Source: Rhizobium sp. BK399 (GTDB lineage: Bacteria > Pseudomonadota > Alphaproteobacteria > Rhizobiales > Rhizobiaceae). Taken from it: a DNA stretch of 64,000 bases. Under the pieces are notes generated by a model, which was given only the letters and a program-made list of their open reading frames with translations, did not search any database and had not been told where the DNA came from. Position numbers and translations under genes: made by a program. This document shows positions 18,351-25,851 of this stretch, one piece after another (position 1 is the first letter of the stretch; every line of letters starts with the position of its first letter). The DNA is taken from assembly GCF_014194695.1 (NCBI RefSeq), contig NZ_JACIAH010000010.1, positions 116,550 to 180,549 on the forward strand, written 5' to 3'.

Positions 18351-18368
18351 CCAACCAGGAGAAACCCG

Positions 18369-18500
18369 ATGACGACGACCCAGATCAAGCCCGTTGCAGT
18401 CCGCCTGTCCGCAGCCGCCCAGGCCGTTCTCAAGCAGGAATGCGTCCAGCTCGACACGAACGCCACGGCGAACATCGTTCACGCCCTGAAGTTTCGTTGA
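18369..18500 (+). CDS. 43-residue peptide, candidate RiPP precursor
   Basis: A small gene between the SARP regulator and YcaO. The ATG at 18369 has AGGAGA at 18357-18362. The product starts MTTTQIKPVAVRLSAAAQ and ends IVHALKFR. It has one cysteine (Cys25, in LKQECVQLDTN), Thr30 and Thr33 as possible cores, and no membrane segment or signal peptide. Its TGA overlaps the ribosome-binding site GAGGAA of the YcaO gene, so the two are coupled. Position, size and coupling point to a peptide substrate of YcaO/TfuA. An alternative is a short ribbon-helix-helix-like regulator (AVRLSAAAQAVL), which I cannot exclude. Confidence 0.6.
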   Translation: MTTTQIKPVAVRLSAAAQAVLKQECVQLDTNATANIVHALKFR

Positions 18501-18511
18501 GGAACATGCGA

Positions 18512-19765
18512 ATGTCTGTTCAGACGGAACTGGAGCGTTTGGCTCGCGATCTCAGCCTGTCGTCGACCGGCATCAACAGCTATCACGACCGCTTAATGAC
18601 GCCTGGACAGACATTCGCGGCGATCAAGCCGTATTTCAAGGAGCTCGGCATCACACGCGTCGGGCTGCTGACGGCTCTCGATCTGCTCGAAATTCCCGTG
18701 GCTTTCGCCACGCGGCCGAACAGCTACACGCTTTCTGTTTTTCAGGGCAAGGGGATCGATGAAGAGGCTGCCATGACTTCCGCCGCTATGGAGGCAGTCG
18801 AGACCCGCGTTGCGGAAATTCCGCCAGGCGCGCCTGTCATCGCGACGCTCGAGGGCATGAAGGCCGAACGCGCGCCGATGATCGATCTCGATTCTGTTGC
18901 CCGGTGTGTGCCTTCCGAAATCGGTGACCAGCCGCTCGCATGGAGTGAGGGTCTCGACATCATGTCCGATCGCCCGGTCTTCGTTCCCTGGCCCCTGGTC
19001 GGCCTCGACCACAGGGGAGCGAGGCCCTCTGGCTTTGAACAGTCGAGCGATGGTCTTGCCTCCGGCAACCGGCCCGCCGAAGCCGTCCTGCACGGCCTTT
19101 GTGAACTGGTCGAACGCGACGCGTGGGCGCTGACGCAGCTGCGGCCCTACGATCAGCTGCGCGGTGCCCGGATCGATCCTGCCGCCTTCGGCGACACCGT
19201 TTTGAATATCATCGTCGACCGCATCGAGCGCGCTGGCATGCGCCTGCTGCTGCTGAACATGACGACCGATATCGGGGTTCCAAGCTTTCTTGCGGTGATC
19301 ATCCCGGGAAATCTCGGGGAACGGGTTGACGCCCGCTGGACCCATGTATGTGGGGGATGTGGATGTCACCCCGATCCCATACGGGCAGCGTTGCGTGCCA
19401 TCACCGAAGCCGCGCAAAGCCGCTTGACGGCGATTGCGGGAAGCCGAGACGACTTTTCTCCGCGCATCTACCAAAGAATGGAGGATGGCGGCCCGATGCA
19501 GGATCTGGTCAATCTCTGCAATGAAAAGCCGGTCGCCGCCACATTCGGATCGGAGCAGCGGACAATCCAGGAAAACATCAGTCACATTCTCGACCGACTG
19601 AAGGCAAGGGGCATCCAGCAGGTGGTGGCTGTCCCACTCGAGCATCGGCATTTGCCGGTCTCGGTCGTACGAGTCATCGTCCCGGGGCTAGAGGTCGATG
19701 TCAGCGGAGAGTATATCCAGCTGGGGCTTCGCGCCGTCAGCGCCATGCAGGGAACTTTGCAATGA
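18512..19765 (+). CDS. YcaO-family ATP-dependent peptide-modifying enzyme
   Basis: A 417-residue YcaO protein. ATG 18512 is preferred over ATG 18506 because GAGGAA (18499-18504) then sits at a normal distance. ATP/Mg-binding motifs: GKGIDEEAAMTSAAMEAVE at 79-97, EAVLHGLCELVERDAW at 190-205, and TEAAQSRLTAIAGSRDD at 298-314. A Cys-rich segment CGGCGCHPDP covers 280-289. YcaO enzymes phosphorylate a backbone amide and form azolines, amidines or, with TfuA, thioamides. No cyclodehydratase E1 partner or dehydrogenase is nearby. Its stop overlaps the tfuA start by four bases (ATGA), which supports a YcaO-TfuA pair and a thioamide product. Confidence 0.9.
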   Translation: MSVQTELERLARDLSLSSTGINSYHDRLMTPGQTFAAIKPYFKELGITRVGLLTALDLLEIPVAFATRPNSYTLSVFQGKGIDEEAAMTSAAMEAVETRVAEIPPGAPVIATLEGMKAERAPMIDLDSVARCVPSEIGDQPLAWSEGLDIMSDRPVFVPWPLVGLDHRGARPSGFEQSSDGLASGNRPAEAVLHGLCELVERDAWALTQLRPYDQLRGARIDPAAFGDTVLNIIVDRIERAGMRLLLLNMTTDIGVPSFLAVIIPGNLGERVDARWTHVCGGCGCHPDPIRAALRAITEAAQSRLTAIAGSRDDFSPRIYQRMEDGGPMQDLVNLCNEKPVAATFGSEQRTIQENISHILDRLKARGIQQVVAVPLEHRHLPVSVVRVIVPGLEVDVSGEYIQLGLRAVSAMQGTLQ

Positions 19766-20508
19766 GAATCATTTTCGCGGGGCCCAGTTTCGGCGCTGAC
19801 ATCGACAGGCTGCGTGCGGAGAATCCCTCAGTGGTTTTCCGTGGACCGGCAGCGCGCGGCGACATCCTGCAAGCCGTCCAGGACGGCGCAAAAGCAATCG
19901 GGATTGTTGATGGCTTCTTCGGCGAGGTGCCGTCCGTATGGCACAAGGAAATCCTCTATGCCCTGCAGCACAATGTGATCGTGGTTGGCGGCGCCAGCAT
20001 GGGCGCGCTTCGCGCGGCCGAATGTGCCGACTTCGGGATGGTCGGCATCGGGTCGATCTACGACGATTATGAAAGCGGCACCTTGGTTGATGATGAGGCC
20101 GTCGCCCTCGTGCATGCACCCGCCGAGCTCGGCTGGCTGCCCCTTTCCATTCCCTGGGTGGACTTCGAACCGACGATCACCCGGCTCTACCGGAATGGCG
20201 CGCTATCGCTTGCGGAGCAGAAGATGCTGTTTCTGGCCGGTCGCTCGCTGCATTTTTCCGAGCGAACCTATCCGAAGGCCGTCGAGGGTTGCAATTTTTC
20301 GACCGAGGGCCGGGCTAAGGAAATCCTGCGGGCGATTCGCGCAGGCAAGGTCGAGCGCAAGCGAAAGGATGCCGATCTCGTGCTGCAATATCTGCAGGAC
20401 GTGGAATTTGTTGCGCAGAACCGTGACTGGGGCTTTGCTGCCACCTCTCACTGGGAGCATTTGCGTGCCGAAGTCACGGGTGCTGTCACGCCTGTAACGC
20501 CCGAGTAA
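19762..20508 (+). CDS. TfuA-like protein, YcaO partner
   Basis: A 248-residue TfuA-domain protein. Family hallmarks: AIGIVDGFFGEVPSVWHKEIL at 45-65, VVGGASMGALRAAEC at 74-88, and DDEAVALVH. TfuA was first found in the trifolitoxin locus of Rhizobium. In thioamide systems it works with YcaO, apparently supplying or activating the sulfur donor. The C-terminus ends AVTPVTPE, encoded by the first copies of a repeat that continues past the stop codon. Translation is coupled to YcaO by an ATGA overlap. No transporter, peptidase or immunity gene follows. Confidence 0.9.
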   Translation: MRIIFAGPSFGADIDRLRAENPSVVFRGPAARGDILQAVQDGAKAIGIVDGFFGEVPSVWHKEILYALQHNVIVVGGASMGALRAAECADFGMVGIGSIYDDYESGTLVDDEAVALVHAPAELGWLPLSIPWVDFEPTITRLYRNGALSLAEQKMLFLAGRSLHFSERTYPKAVEGCNFSTEGRAKEILRAIRAGKVERKRKDADLVLQYLQDVEFVAQNRDWGFAATSHWEHLRAEVTGAVTPVTPE

Positions 20509-20512
20509 CGCC
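20488..20512 (+). promoter_or_regulatory. triple ACGCC direct repeat upstream of the 95-residue gene
   Basis: ACGCC starts at 20488, 20497 and 20508. The last two are 11 bp apart and share flanks with the pair at 18295-18310 (GTnACGCC, TAACGCC). The first two copies lie inside the tfuA coding end (Val-Thr-Pro twice), the third covers the stop codon and the intergenic DNA. The repeat ends 44 bases before the ATG at 20557, a distance suited to an activator site at -35. Confidence 0.45.
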
Positions 20513-20556
20513 GCCTGTAAATGATGGGTCGTGTTGAAGCCCCGGAGGGCTCATCT

Positions 20557-20844
20557 ATGGAGAAGGCGGTGGCAATGAACATTCTGACAAGGGACGAAGG
20601 AACGGGGAAGGAGTACGCCAGAATTTTCCGGTTGCTGTCGGCCGCAAAAGATGAGGCCCATAAGCTCAAGCTGCAAAATTTGATGCACTTGACGAACATG
20701 GCTCTTCTTCAGGTTGTCATTGACTGGGACGGGATTGATCCGGAGCGGGAGCTCGACGTCAATCTTGAGAAGCTGATCGGCACAAAAACGCAGGTCGCGA
20801 TGAAAGACGCAGCCGAAAACCTGGTGCTTCTCGACTGCCACTGA
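20557..20844 (+). CDS. 95-residue hypothetical protein of the YcaO/TfuA locus
   Basis: Start ATG 20557 is set by GGAGGG at 20543-20548, eight bases upstream; an earlier ATG at 20521 lacks a site. The product (MEKAVAMNILTRDEG... ending NLVLLDCH) is charged and probably helical (YARIFRLLSAAKDEAHKLKL), with a DWDGIDPERELDVNLEKLI segment. It has no signal or membrane segment and I do not recognise the family. It lies 48 bases after tfuA behind the same direct repeat found before the peptide gene, so it may be a coregulated accessory or immunity protein. Confidence 0.65.
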   Translation: MEKAVAMNILTRDEGTGKEYARIFRLLSAAKDEAHKLKLQNLMHLTNMALLQVVIDWDGIDPERELDVNLEKLIGTKTQVAMKDAAENLVLLDCH

Positions 20845-20871
20845 CGTTCAGGACCGGGAGGACGTTGACGT

Positions 20872-21264
20872 TTATTCGTCGTCCGTGTGATCCATGCCGG
20901 CAATTGCCTGCACAAGCTTTACGATCTTCTTGCGAACCGATTCGCTTTTGATCGACAGGAAGGCGGCATTGAGGAGGACGCCGTCGCGCGAAACGACAAA
21001 TTCCTCGCTTGGCGACGGGTTGTCATTCGCCATGTTGGCGTTGACTTCCTCGAAAAAGGACCGGACATCGACGTCGAGGGCGCCGGCGATTTCGACAAGC
21101 ATGCTTGCCGAAACACGATTCGAGCCCTTTTCGTATTTTTGGATTTGCTGAAACGTGACGCCGACCCTGTCACCGAGCTCTGTCTGCGATACTTTCCTCA
21201 TCAATCGCTTGATGCGGATCGTCTTCCCGACGTGAACATCGACTGCGTGCGGTCCATCTTTCAT
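20872..21264 (-). CDS. XRE-family regulator, PraR-like
   Basis: A 130-residue protein with an HTH_3 domain near the N-terminus: VDVHVGKTIRIKRLMRKVSQTELGDRVGVTFQQIQKYEKG. This matches the rhizobial PraR-type regulators in its 'DxHVGxxIRxxR ... GVTFQQIQKYEKG' pattern. The C-terminal 60 residues (SPSEEFVVSRDGVLLNAAFLSI) are less conserved. Known PraR proteins control biofilm, adhesins and quorum sensing in rhizobia; several paralogues exist per genome. It is convergent with the 95-residue gene, 27 bases apart, so control of the YcaO locus is possible but unproven. Confidence 0.82.
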   Translation of the reverse strand: MKDGPHAVDVHVGKTIRIKRLMRKVSQTELGDRVGVTFQQIQKYEKGSNRVSASMLVEIAGALDVDVRSFFEEVNANMANDNPSPSEEFVVSRDGVLLNAAFLSIKSESVRKKIVKLVQAIAGMDHTDDE

Positions 21265-21508
21265 CGGTGTCTCCTTCGAACGCCGGTTGCTGCGCGACTA
21301 TAATGCCAGTTATCAACCTAACGGAGATAATTGAACGGATCAATTGTGTTGATACGTTTTTTATCCCGCATAGAGCGGTGAATCCGAACATGGTGAAAAC
21401 GTCGGCCGGCCCGAAATTCTGACACTACGCGAGCCCCGGTGGCGTTCAGAACCCCTCAAGATCCCCACTACGCGATGCTCCATTGTAATCCGCTTTGAGG
21501 CTTTCTCA

Positions 21509-21847
21509 ATGTCGGTTTATTTTCCGGCAAAACAGGCCACTCGGCGGCTCGCACCATGCCCGACCGAGCCACGGACGCGACGCGTCGTGGTGTTTGCGGG
21601 GACCTCGACAATTCTCTTCGCGATCGTGAACGCGGCAAAGATAGTCCCTTATTGGCAACTGAGACAGTTTGCCCAGTTCGACGTCAACTTGGCAAGTTGG
21701 ATCGTTCCGGCCGCGATCATTGGAAGCTTCGTTGGACGCAAGTTGACGAAAGTGATTCCCGACAAGCTCTTTTTCCGCCTGGTCGAGATTGCCTTGCTCG
21801 GATTGTCGATAAAGCTCATTTTGGACTATGTGTCCGCTGCCGGCTGA
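21509..21847 (+). pseudogene. C-terminal fragment of a TauE/SafE (DUF81) permease
   Basis: Residues from about 27 onward (VVFAGTSTILFAIVNAAKIVPY, WIVPAAIIGSFVGRKLTKVIPDKLFFRLVEIALL) match the last third of TauE/SafE family anion exporters, three membrane segments. The first 26 residues are unrelated. A full member has about 250 residues and eight segments, so this is a truncated remnant left by a deletion. It might still be translated from ATG 21509 but is unlikely to transport. Confidence 0.65.
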
Positions 21848-21934
21848 GCACCGGGGGGTTGGCGCCCGGACCGGGGCTGACCGAACGATTACTCATCCCA
21901 TGGAATGCGTTCGTGGCCCAAGCAGATTTCATTA

Positions 21935-23023
21935 TTAATGTCGGCCTGGTCGGTCGAGAGAGGGCGACGGATCTTTTATCGCGTCGAGAGGTCCTTCGAG
22001 TGCCGTGCGTGGAGGCACGAGTTGCGGCTCAATCATGATGATCTGCGGCTCCGCATCGTCGTCCTCGAGCAAGTCAAACCCCCGATCGAGCATCTCGGAA
22101 ACGTTTGGCTTGATCATGTAGACGGGGAAGGGAAGGAACGATCCAAAAGGATCGTAATCGAAGCAGCCGACGACGATGTCTCCGAAGGCTTCGCCGTCGT
22201 GACGTCCCATGAATCGCAACAGGCCCTCGAAGTTGATTGAGGAATTCACAAAGAAGCAGCGCGGCAGTCGGCCATGTTTTTCGTAAAAGCGCTCGAAAGC
22301 GAGGGCGGTCATTCCCGGAGAATATCCGGTTGTCTCTATGTCGTCCTTCGGGACGTCACCGCCGAAAATGGAGTGCTTTACCGCATGGAAGCCGATCACG
22401 CGGTCACGGCTTGCGTGGTCGTCGCGCCCGCCGAACAGGAACACGTCCTCGGGCGCGAGCGGCCCCATTCCCTCCGCGTGTCGAATGATAGCTGTCGTCA
22501 GGGCCTCCGCGCCCTGCCGGTTGTCCGAAATAATCGATGGTGCGTACTTGCCGGGCAGGTCGATGTTTACGTGCGGCACGCCCGCCCGCAAACAGGCCTG
22601 ATGAACGCCGTCGGGATCGGTCGCGCCGGCAACGAAGAGAGAATCGATGGAGTATGCGATCAGCGACTCGACGGTGCGTCGTTCCTCCTCAGGATCCCGT
22701 CGTCCTGAAACAACCATGGGGACCAGCCCCCGCTGACGCGCCTTCGCTTCGAAGGTCTGAGCCATTGAGGAGAAGAACCGGGTATCATAGACGGGCAGGA
22801 GCAGTCCGGTAAGGCCGGATCGCGAGCTTCTCAGCGCACGGGCCTGGAGATTTGCCGTGTAGCGGTGTGCTTTAGCGAGCGTCATGATCTTGTCCGCTGT
22901 TTCCTCCGAGATCCGCCGCTTGCGCCAGGTGCCGTTCAGAACCGCGCTGACGGTCGAAGGCGACGCGCCGGATACGACTGACAGATCGTAAATCGTTGCT
23001 TTCTTTTGCTCTTTTTCCGACAT
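21935..23023 (-). CDS. LacI-family repressor of the ketose operon
   Basis: A 362-residue LacI regulator. ATG 23023 is chosen because GAGGAGA lies seven bases upstream and the HTH begins at once (ATIYDLSVVSGASPSTVSAVLNG). The hinge helix LQARALRSSRS and a periplasmic-binding-protein-like effector domain follow (TGLLLPVYDTRFFSSMAQTFEAKA, ISDNRQGAEALTTAI). It is divergent from the ABC importer operon. The palindrome at 23101-23120 in the shared gap is its likely operator and the imported sugar or its phosphate the likely inducer. Confidence 0.9.
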   Translation of the reverse strand: MSEKEQKKATIYDLSVVSGASPSTVSAVLNGTWRKRRISEETADKIMTLAKAHRYTANLQARALRSSRSGLTGLLLPVYDTRFFSSMAQTFEAKARQRGLVPMVVSGRRDPEEERRTVESLIAYSIDSLFVAGATDPDGVHQACLRAGVPHVNIDLPGKYAPSIISDNRQGAEALTTAIIRHAEGMGPLAPEDVFLFGGRDDHASRDRVIGFHAVKHSIFGGDVPKDDIETTGYSPGMTALAFERFYEKHGRLPRCFFVNSSINFEGLLRFMGRHDGEAFGDIVVGCFDYDPFGSFLPFPVYMIKPNVSEMLDRGFDLLEDDDAEPQIIMIEPQLVPPRTALEGPLDAIKDPSPSLDRPGRH

Positions 23024-23100
23024 CCGCGAATCTCCTCGCCTCTCGTCACTATTTAGAACAATCGCACCTCTTGACGAAAGGCTTTTTGATGTTATGGTTA

Positions 23101-23142
23101 TTGCACCATCGATTGTGCAAGAAAGCAATAACGATTGTGCAA
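23101..23142. promoter_or_regulatory. LacI-type operator, palindrome plus downstream half-site
   Basis: TTGCAC (23101-23106) and GTGCAA (23115-23120) form an inverted repeat around an ATCGAT-centred core; 18 of 20 bases are symmetric. The right half, CGATTGTGCAA (23110-23120), is repeated exactly at 23132-23142, 22 bp away or about two helical turns. The element sits between the divergent repressor and the transporter genes. Confidence 0.7.
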
Positions 23143-23270
23143 AACGATGGGCGCTTTGAGGAAGGCGACGAGGGAGGAGGTTCTGTCATGGAGCCGATAA
23201 CGCTTGGCACACCAGCATGGGGCTCGTGTGGGCGCATCTCCTTTGCCCGCTGTTTGGAGGAGAGAAACCC

Positions 23271-24245
23271 ATGAAGAGAATGCTCGCAATCACGCTCGGC
23301 CTCTCGCTGACGCTTCTTGCATCGACTGCATTTGCCGGGCCAAAGATTGGTGTGGTCGTTAAGATTGGCGGCATCCCGTGGTTCAATGCCATGGAGGCCG
23401 GCATCAAGGAGCAGAGCGCCAAGCTCGGCGTCGAGGGCTTCATGGTCGGCCCGACCAGCGCCGATCCGGCTCTCCAGGTTCGCGCTATCGAAGACCTGAT
23501 TGCGCAAAAGGTCGATTACATTGGTGTCGTTCCCAACGACGCCAAGGTCCTTGAGCCGGTGCTGAAGAAGGCCCAGGATGCTGGCATTAAGGTCATTACG
23601 CATGAATCACCCAAGCAGGTCGGTGCGAACTGGGACTTCGAACTGGCTTCCGCCAAGGGCTTCGGTGAGGCGCATGGCAAGCTCCTCGCCGAGAAGATGG
23701 GTGGCAAGGGCTCGTACGCGGTCTTCGTTGGGTCGTTGACCGTTCCTCTGCACAACGCCTGGGCCGATGCTGCGATTGCTTATATCAAGGCCAACTATCC
23801 CGACATGAAGCTGGTAGGCGACCGCTACGGTGTAGCTGAAGATGTCGACAAGAGCCGTTCGACCGCTCTCGACCTGATGGCAGCGAACGCCGATCTCAAG
23901 GGCTTCCTCGCATTCGGCTCGCAAGGTCCGATTGGTGCGGGCCGCGCTGTTGAAGAGCGCCGCAAGGACGGAAAGGTCTTTGTGATCGGGCCGTTCTCGC
24001 CAGGACAGGGTGCGAAGCTCATCAAGTCGGGTGCTCTGACCGGCGGGTTCATGTGGAATCCCAAGCAGGCCGGTGAGGTCTTCGTGACGCTCGCTGATCG
24101 CATTTCCAAGGGGCAGGAGCCGAAAGCCGGCGATGACATAGAGGGTCTCGGCAAGATCACTCCAGAAGGAAATACAATCATCGTTGATCAGCTCTTGGCC
24201 ATCAACAAGGAAAGCATCGACAAGTTGGTTGGCATGGGCCTCTAA
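23271..24245 (+). CDS. ABC sugar importer, periplasmic binding protein (RbsB class)
   Basis: A 324-residue periplasmic binding protein. ATG 23271 has GGAGGAGA upstream and starts a signal peptide (MKRMLAITLGLSLTLLASTAFA, cleaved near residue 22). The mature part is a Peripla_BP_4 sugar-binding fold: KIGVVVKIGGIPWFNAMEAGIKE, IEDLIAQKVDYIGVVPND, ITHESP. It has the class I autoinducer-2/ribose-type look. Ligand from context: a ketohexose such as D-allulose (psicose). A strong hairpin follows the gene at 24266. Confidence 0.9.
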   Translation: MKRMLAITLGLSLTLLASTAFAGPKIGVVVKIGGIPWFNAMEAGIKEQSAKLGVEGFMVGPTSADPALQVRAIEDLIAQKVDYIGVVPNDAKVLEPVLKKAQDAGIKVITHESPKQVGANWDFELASAKGFGEAHGKLLAEKMGGKGSYAVFVGSLTVPLHNAWADAAIAYIKANYPDMKLVGDRYGVAEDVDKSRSTALDLMAANADLKGFLAFGSQGPIGAGRAVEERRKDGKVFVIGPFSPGQGAKLIKSGALTGGFMWNPKQAGEVFVTLADRISKGQEPKAGDDIEGLGKITPEGNTIIVDQLLAINKESIDKLVGMGL

Positions 24246-24265
24246 CCTCCCGAGGCCTCAGCCTG

Positions 24266-24295
24266 GGGTCGCGAGGAGCTCGCTCCACGCGACCC
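24266..24295 (+). promoter_or_regulatory. mRNA hairpin between binding-protein and ATPase genes
   Basis: GGGTCGCG (24266-24273) pairs with CGCGACCC (24288-24295). Inside, GGAG pairs with CTCC around CTCG. There is no T-run, so it is better read as a stability or processing element that keeps the binding-protein mRNA abundant than as a full terminator. Confidence 0.65.
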
Positions 24296-24360
24296 ACTCC
24301 TTAAGATTTACTGGTACCTGCGGACCCCGCCGAGCGGGCGGCTGATCAGGGAGATATGCC

Positions 24361-25851
24361 ATGAGCGCTATACCGCTCCTTTCACTCAAGAATATCAAAG
24401 TCACGTTTGGCGGTGTGCGGGCTCTGAAAGGGGTCTCGTTCGAGGTCAATCCCGGCGAGGTCCACTGCCTTGCAGGAGAAAACGGGTGCGGCAAGAGCAC
24501 GCTGATCAAGGTCATAACCGGCGTCTATAAACCGCAGGATGGTGCGGAGTTCTTCTTCGACGGCCAGCCGGTCACAGCGATGACACCGACGCTGGCGCAG
24601 TCACTTGGCATTCAGGTCATCTGGCAGGACCTGGCGCTCTTCCCGGAGATGACGGTCGCCGAAAACATCGGGTTTCAGTACGCGGTCAATGGCAAATACG
24701 GCCTCGTCGACAAGCGGAAGATTGAAGACGCGGCCGAAAGGGCGCTTGCCCGGCTCGGCGTTACGATCGACCCCGACCTGCCACTCAAGGAGCTGCCAAT
24801 TGCGCAACGCCAGATCGTCGCCATTGCGCGAGCACTTGTCGGCGAAGCTCGCCTTGTGTTTATGGATGAGCCGACTGCGTCGCTGACGCAATCCGAAACC
24901 GACTATCTGATCGACATCGTTCGCAACCTGTCGGCATCCGGCGTCGCGGTCGTGTTCGTCTCGCATCGCCTCGCCGAAGTCCTGGAGATTTCCGATCGGA
25001 TGACGGTGCTCCGCGATGGTGCGCTGGTTGGCGTTTACCCCGTCGAAGGCATGACCCAGTCGCGCGTGACGGAACTCATGACGGGTCGCAACTTCGACAA
25101 CATCGTCATCGCCAACGATCACGATGAAGATCCAGTCGTGCTCTCCGTGCGTGGACTTACACGAGCGAAAGAGTTCGAGAACATCTCATTTGACCTGCGG
25201 CGCGGTGAAACGCTCGGAATTACAGGCCTCCTTGGGGCGGGTCGCACAGAGCTGGCGCTTACGATCTTCGGAATGCATCGGCCGCAAGCCGGTGAGATCA
25301 GCATCGAGGGCGAGCGCGTCAGTTTCGGGTCTAATCGGGACGCCATTCGTGCTGGTGTTGCTTACCTGTCCGAAGACCGGCTGTCACTCGGCCTAAACCA
25401 GCCGCAATCGATTGCCGACAACCTTGTCATGGCATCCCTCGACAAGCTTATGTCGGGCGGGATGATCTCTCCGACGAAGAAGGCAAGCGTCGTCGACCAT
25501 TGGATCAAGGCGCTCGGCGTCAAGATCGGTACGCCTGATGATCCCATACGGACGCTTTCAGGTGGCAACCAGCAGCGCGTTGCGATTGCCAAGTGGCTGG
25601 CCATCGATCCCAAAATCCTGATCCTCGACGCCCCGACGGTGGGCGTCGACGTCGGGGCCAGGGCAGGCATCTTCGAGATCGTACACAAGCTGGCGGCCCA
25701 GGGTCTAGCCATCATCCTGATCTCCGACGAACCACCGGAGGTCTATTTCAACGCCGACCGCATCATTCACATGGTGGAAGGCAAGATTCACGCGACCTAC
25801 GACCCGCGAAGCGTATCGCTCGCCGAACTGGAGGCTTCCGTCTATGCGTAG
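24361..25851 (+). CDS. ABC sugar importer, duplicated ATPase (RbsA/MglA class)
   Basis: A 496-residue ATPase with two ABC domains in tandem. Domain 1 has Walker A GENGCGKSTLIK near residue 40 and Walker B LVFMDEPTAS; its signature is degenerate (LPIAQRQIVAIARAL). Domain 2 lacks a canonical Walker A (TGLLGAGRTELAL), as usual in this class, and has LSGGNQQRVAIAKW and ILILDAPTVGVDVG. It energises the two permeases that follow. The stop overlaps the first permease by eight bases. Confidence 0.93.
   Translation: MSAIPLLSLKNIKVTFGGVRALKGVSFEVNPGEVHCLAGENGCGKSTLIKVITGVYKPQDGAEFFFDGQPVTAMTPTLAQSLGIQVIWQDLALFPEMTVAENIGFQYAVNGKYGLVDKRKIEDAAERALARLGVTIDPDLPLKELPIAQRQIVAIARALVGEARLVFMDEPTASLTQSETDYLIDIVRNLSASGVAVVFVSHRLAEVLEISDRMTVLRDGALVGVYPVEGMTQSRVTELMTGRNFDNIVIANDHDEDPVVLSVRGLTRAKEFENISFDLRRGETLGITGLLGAGRTELALTIFGMHRPQAGEISIEGERVSFGSNRDAIRAGVAYLSEDRLSLGLNQPQSIADNLVMASLDKLMSGGMISPTKKASVVDHWIKALGVKIGTPDDPIRTLSGGNQQRVAIAKWLAIDPKILILDAPTVGVDVGARAGIFEIVHKLAAQGLAIILISDEPPEVYFNADRIIHMVEGKIHATYDPRSVSLAELEASVYA

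Noticed and set aside
18213..18368. N-terminal extension of the 43-residue peptide
   Set aside because: The upstream part overlaps the end of the SARP gene and has no ribosome-binding site; the ATG at 18369 has AGGAGA.
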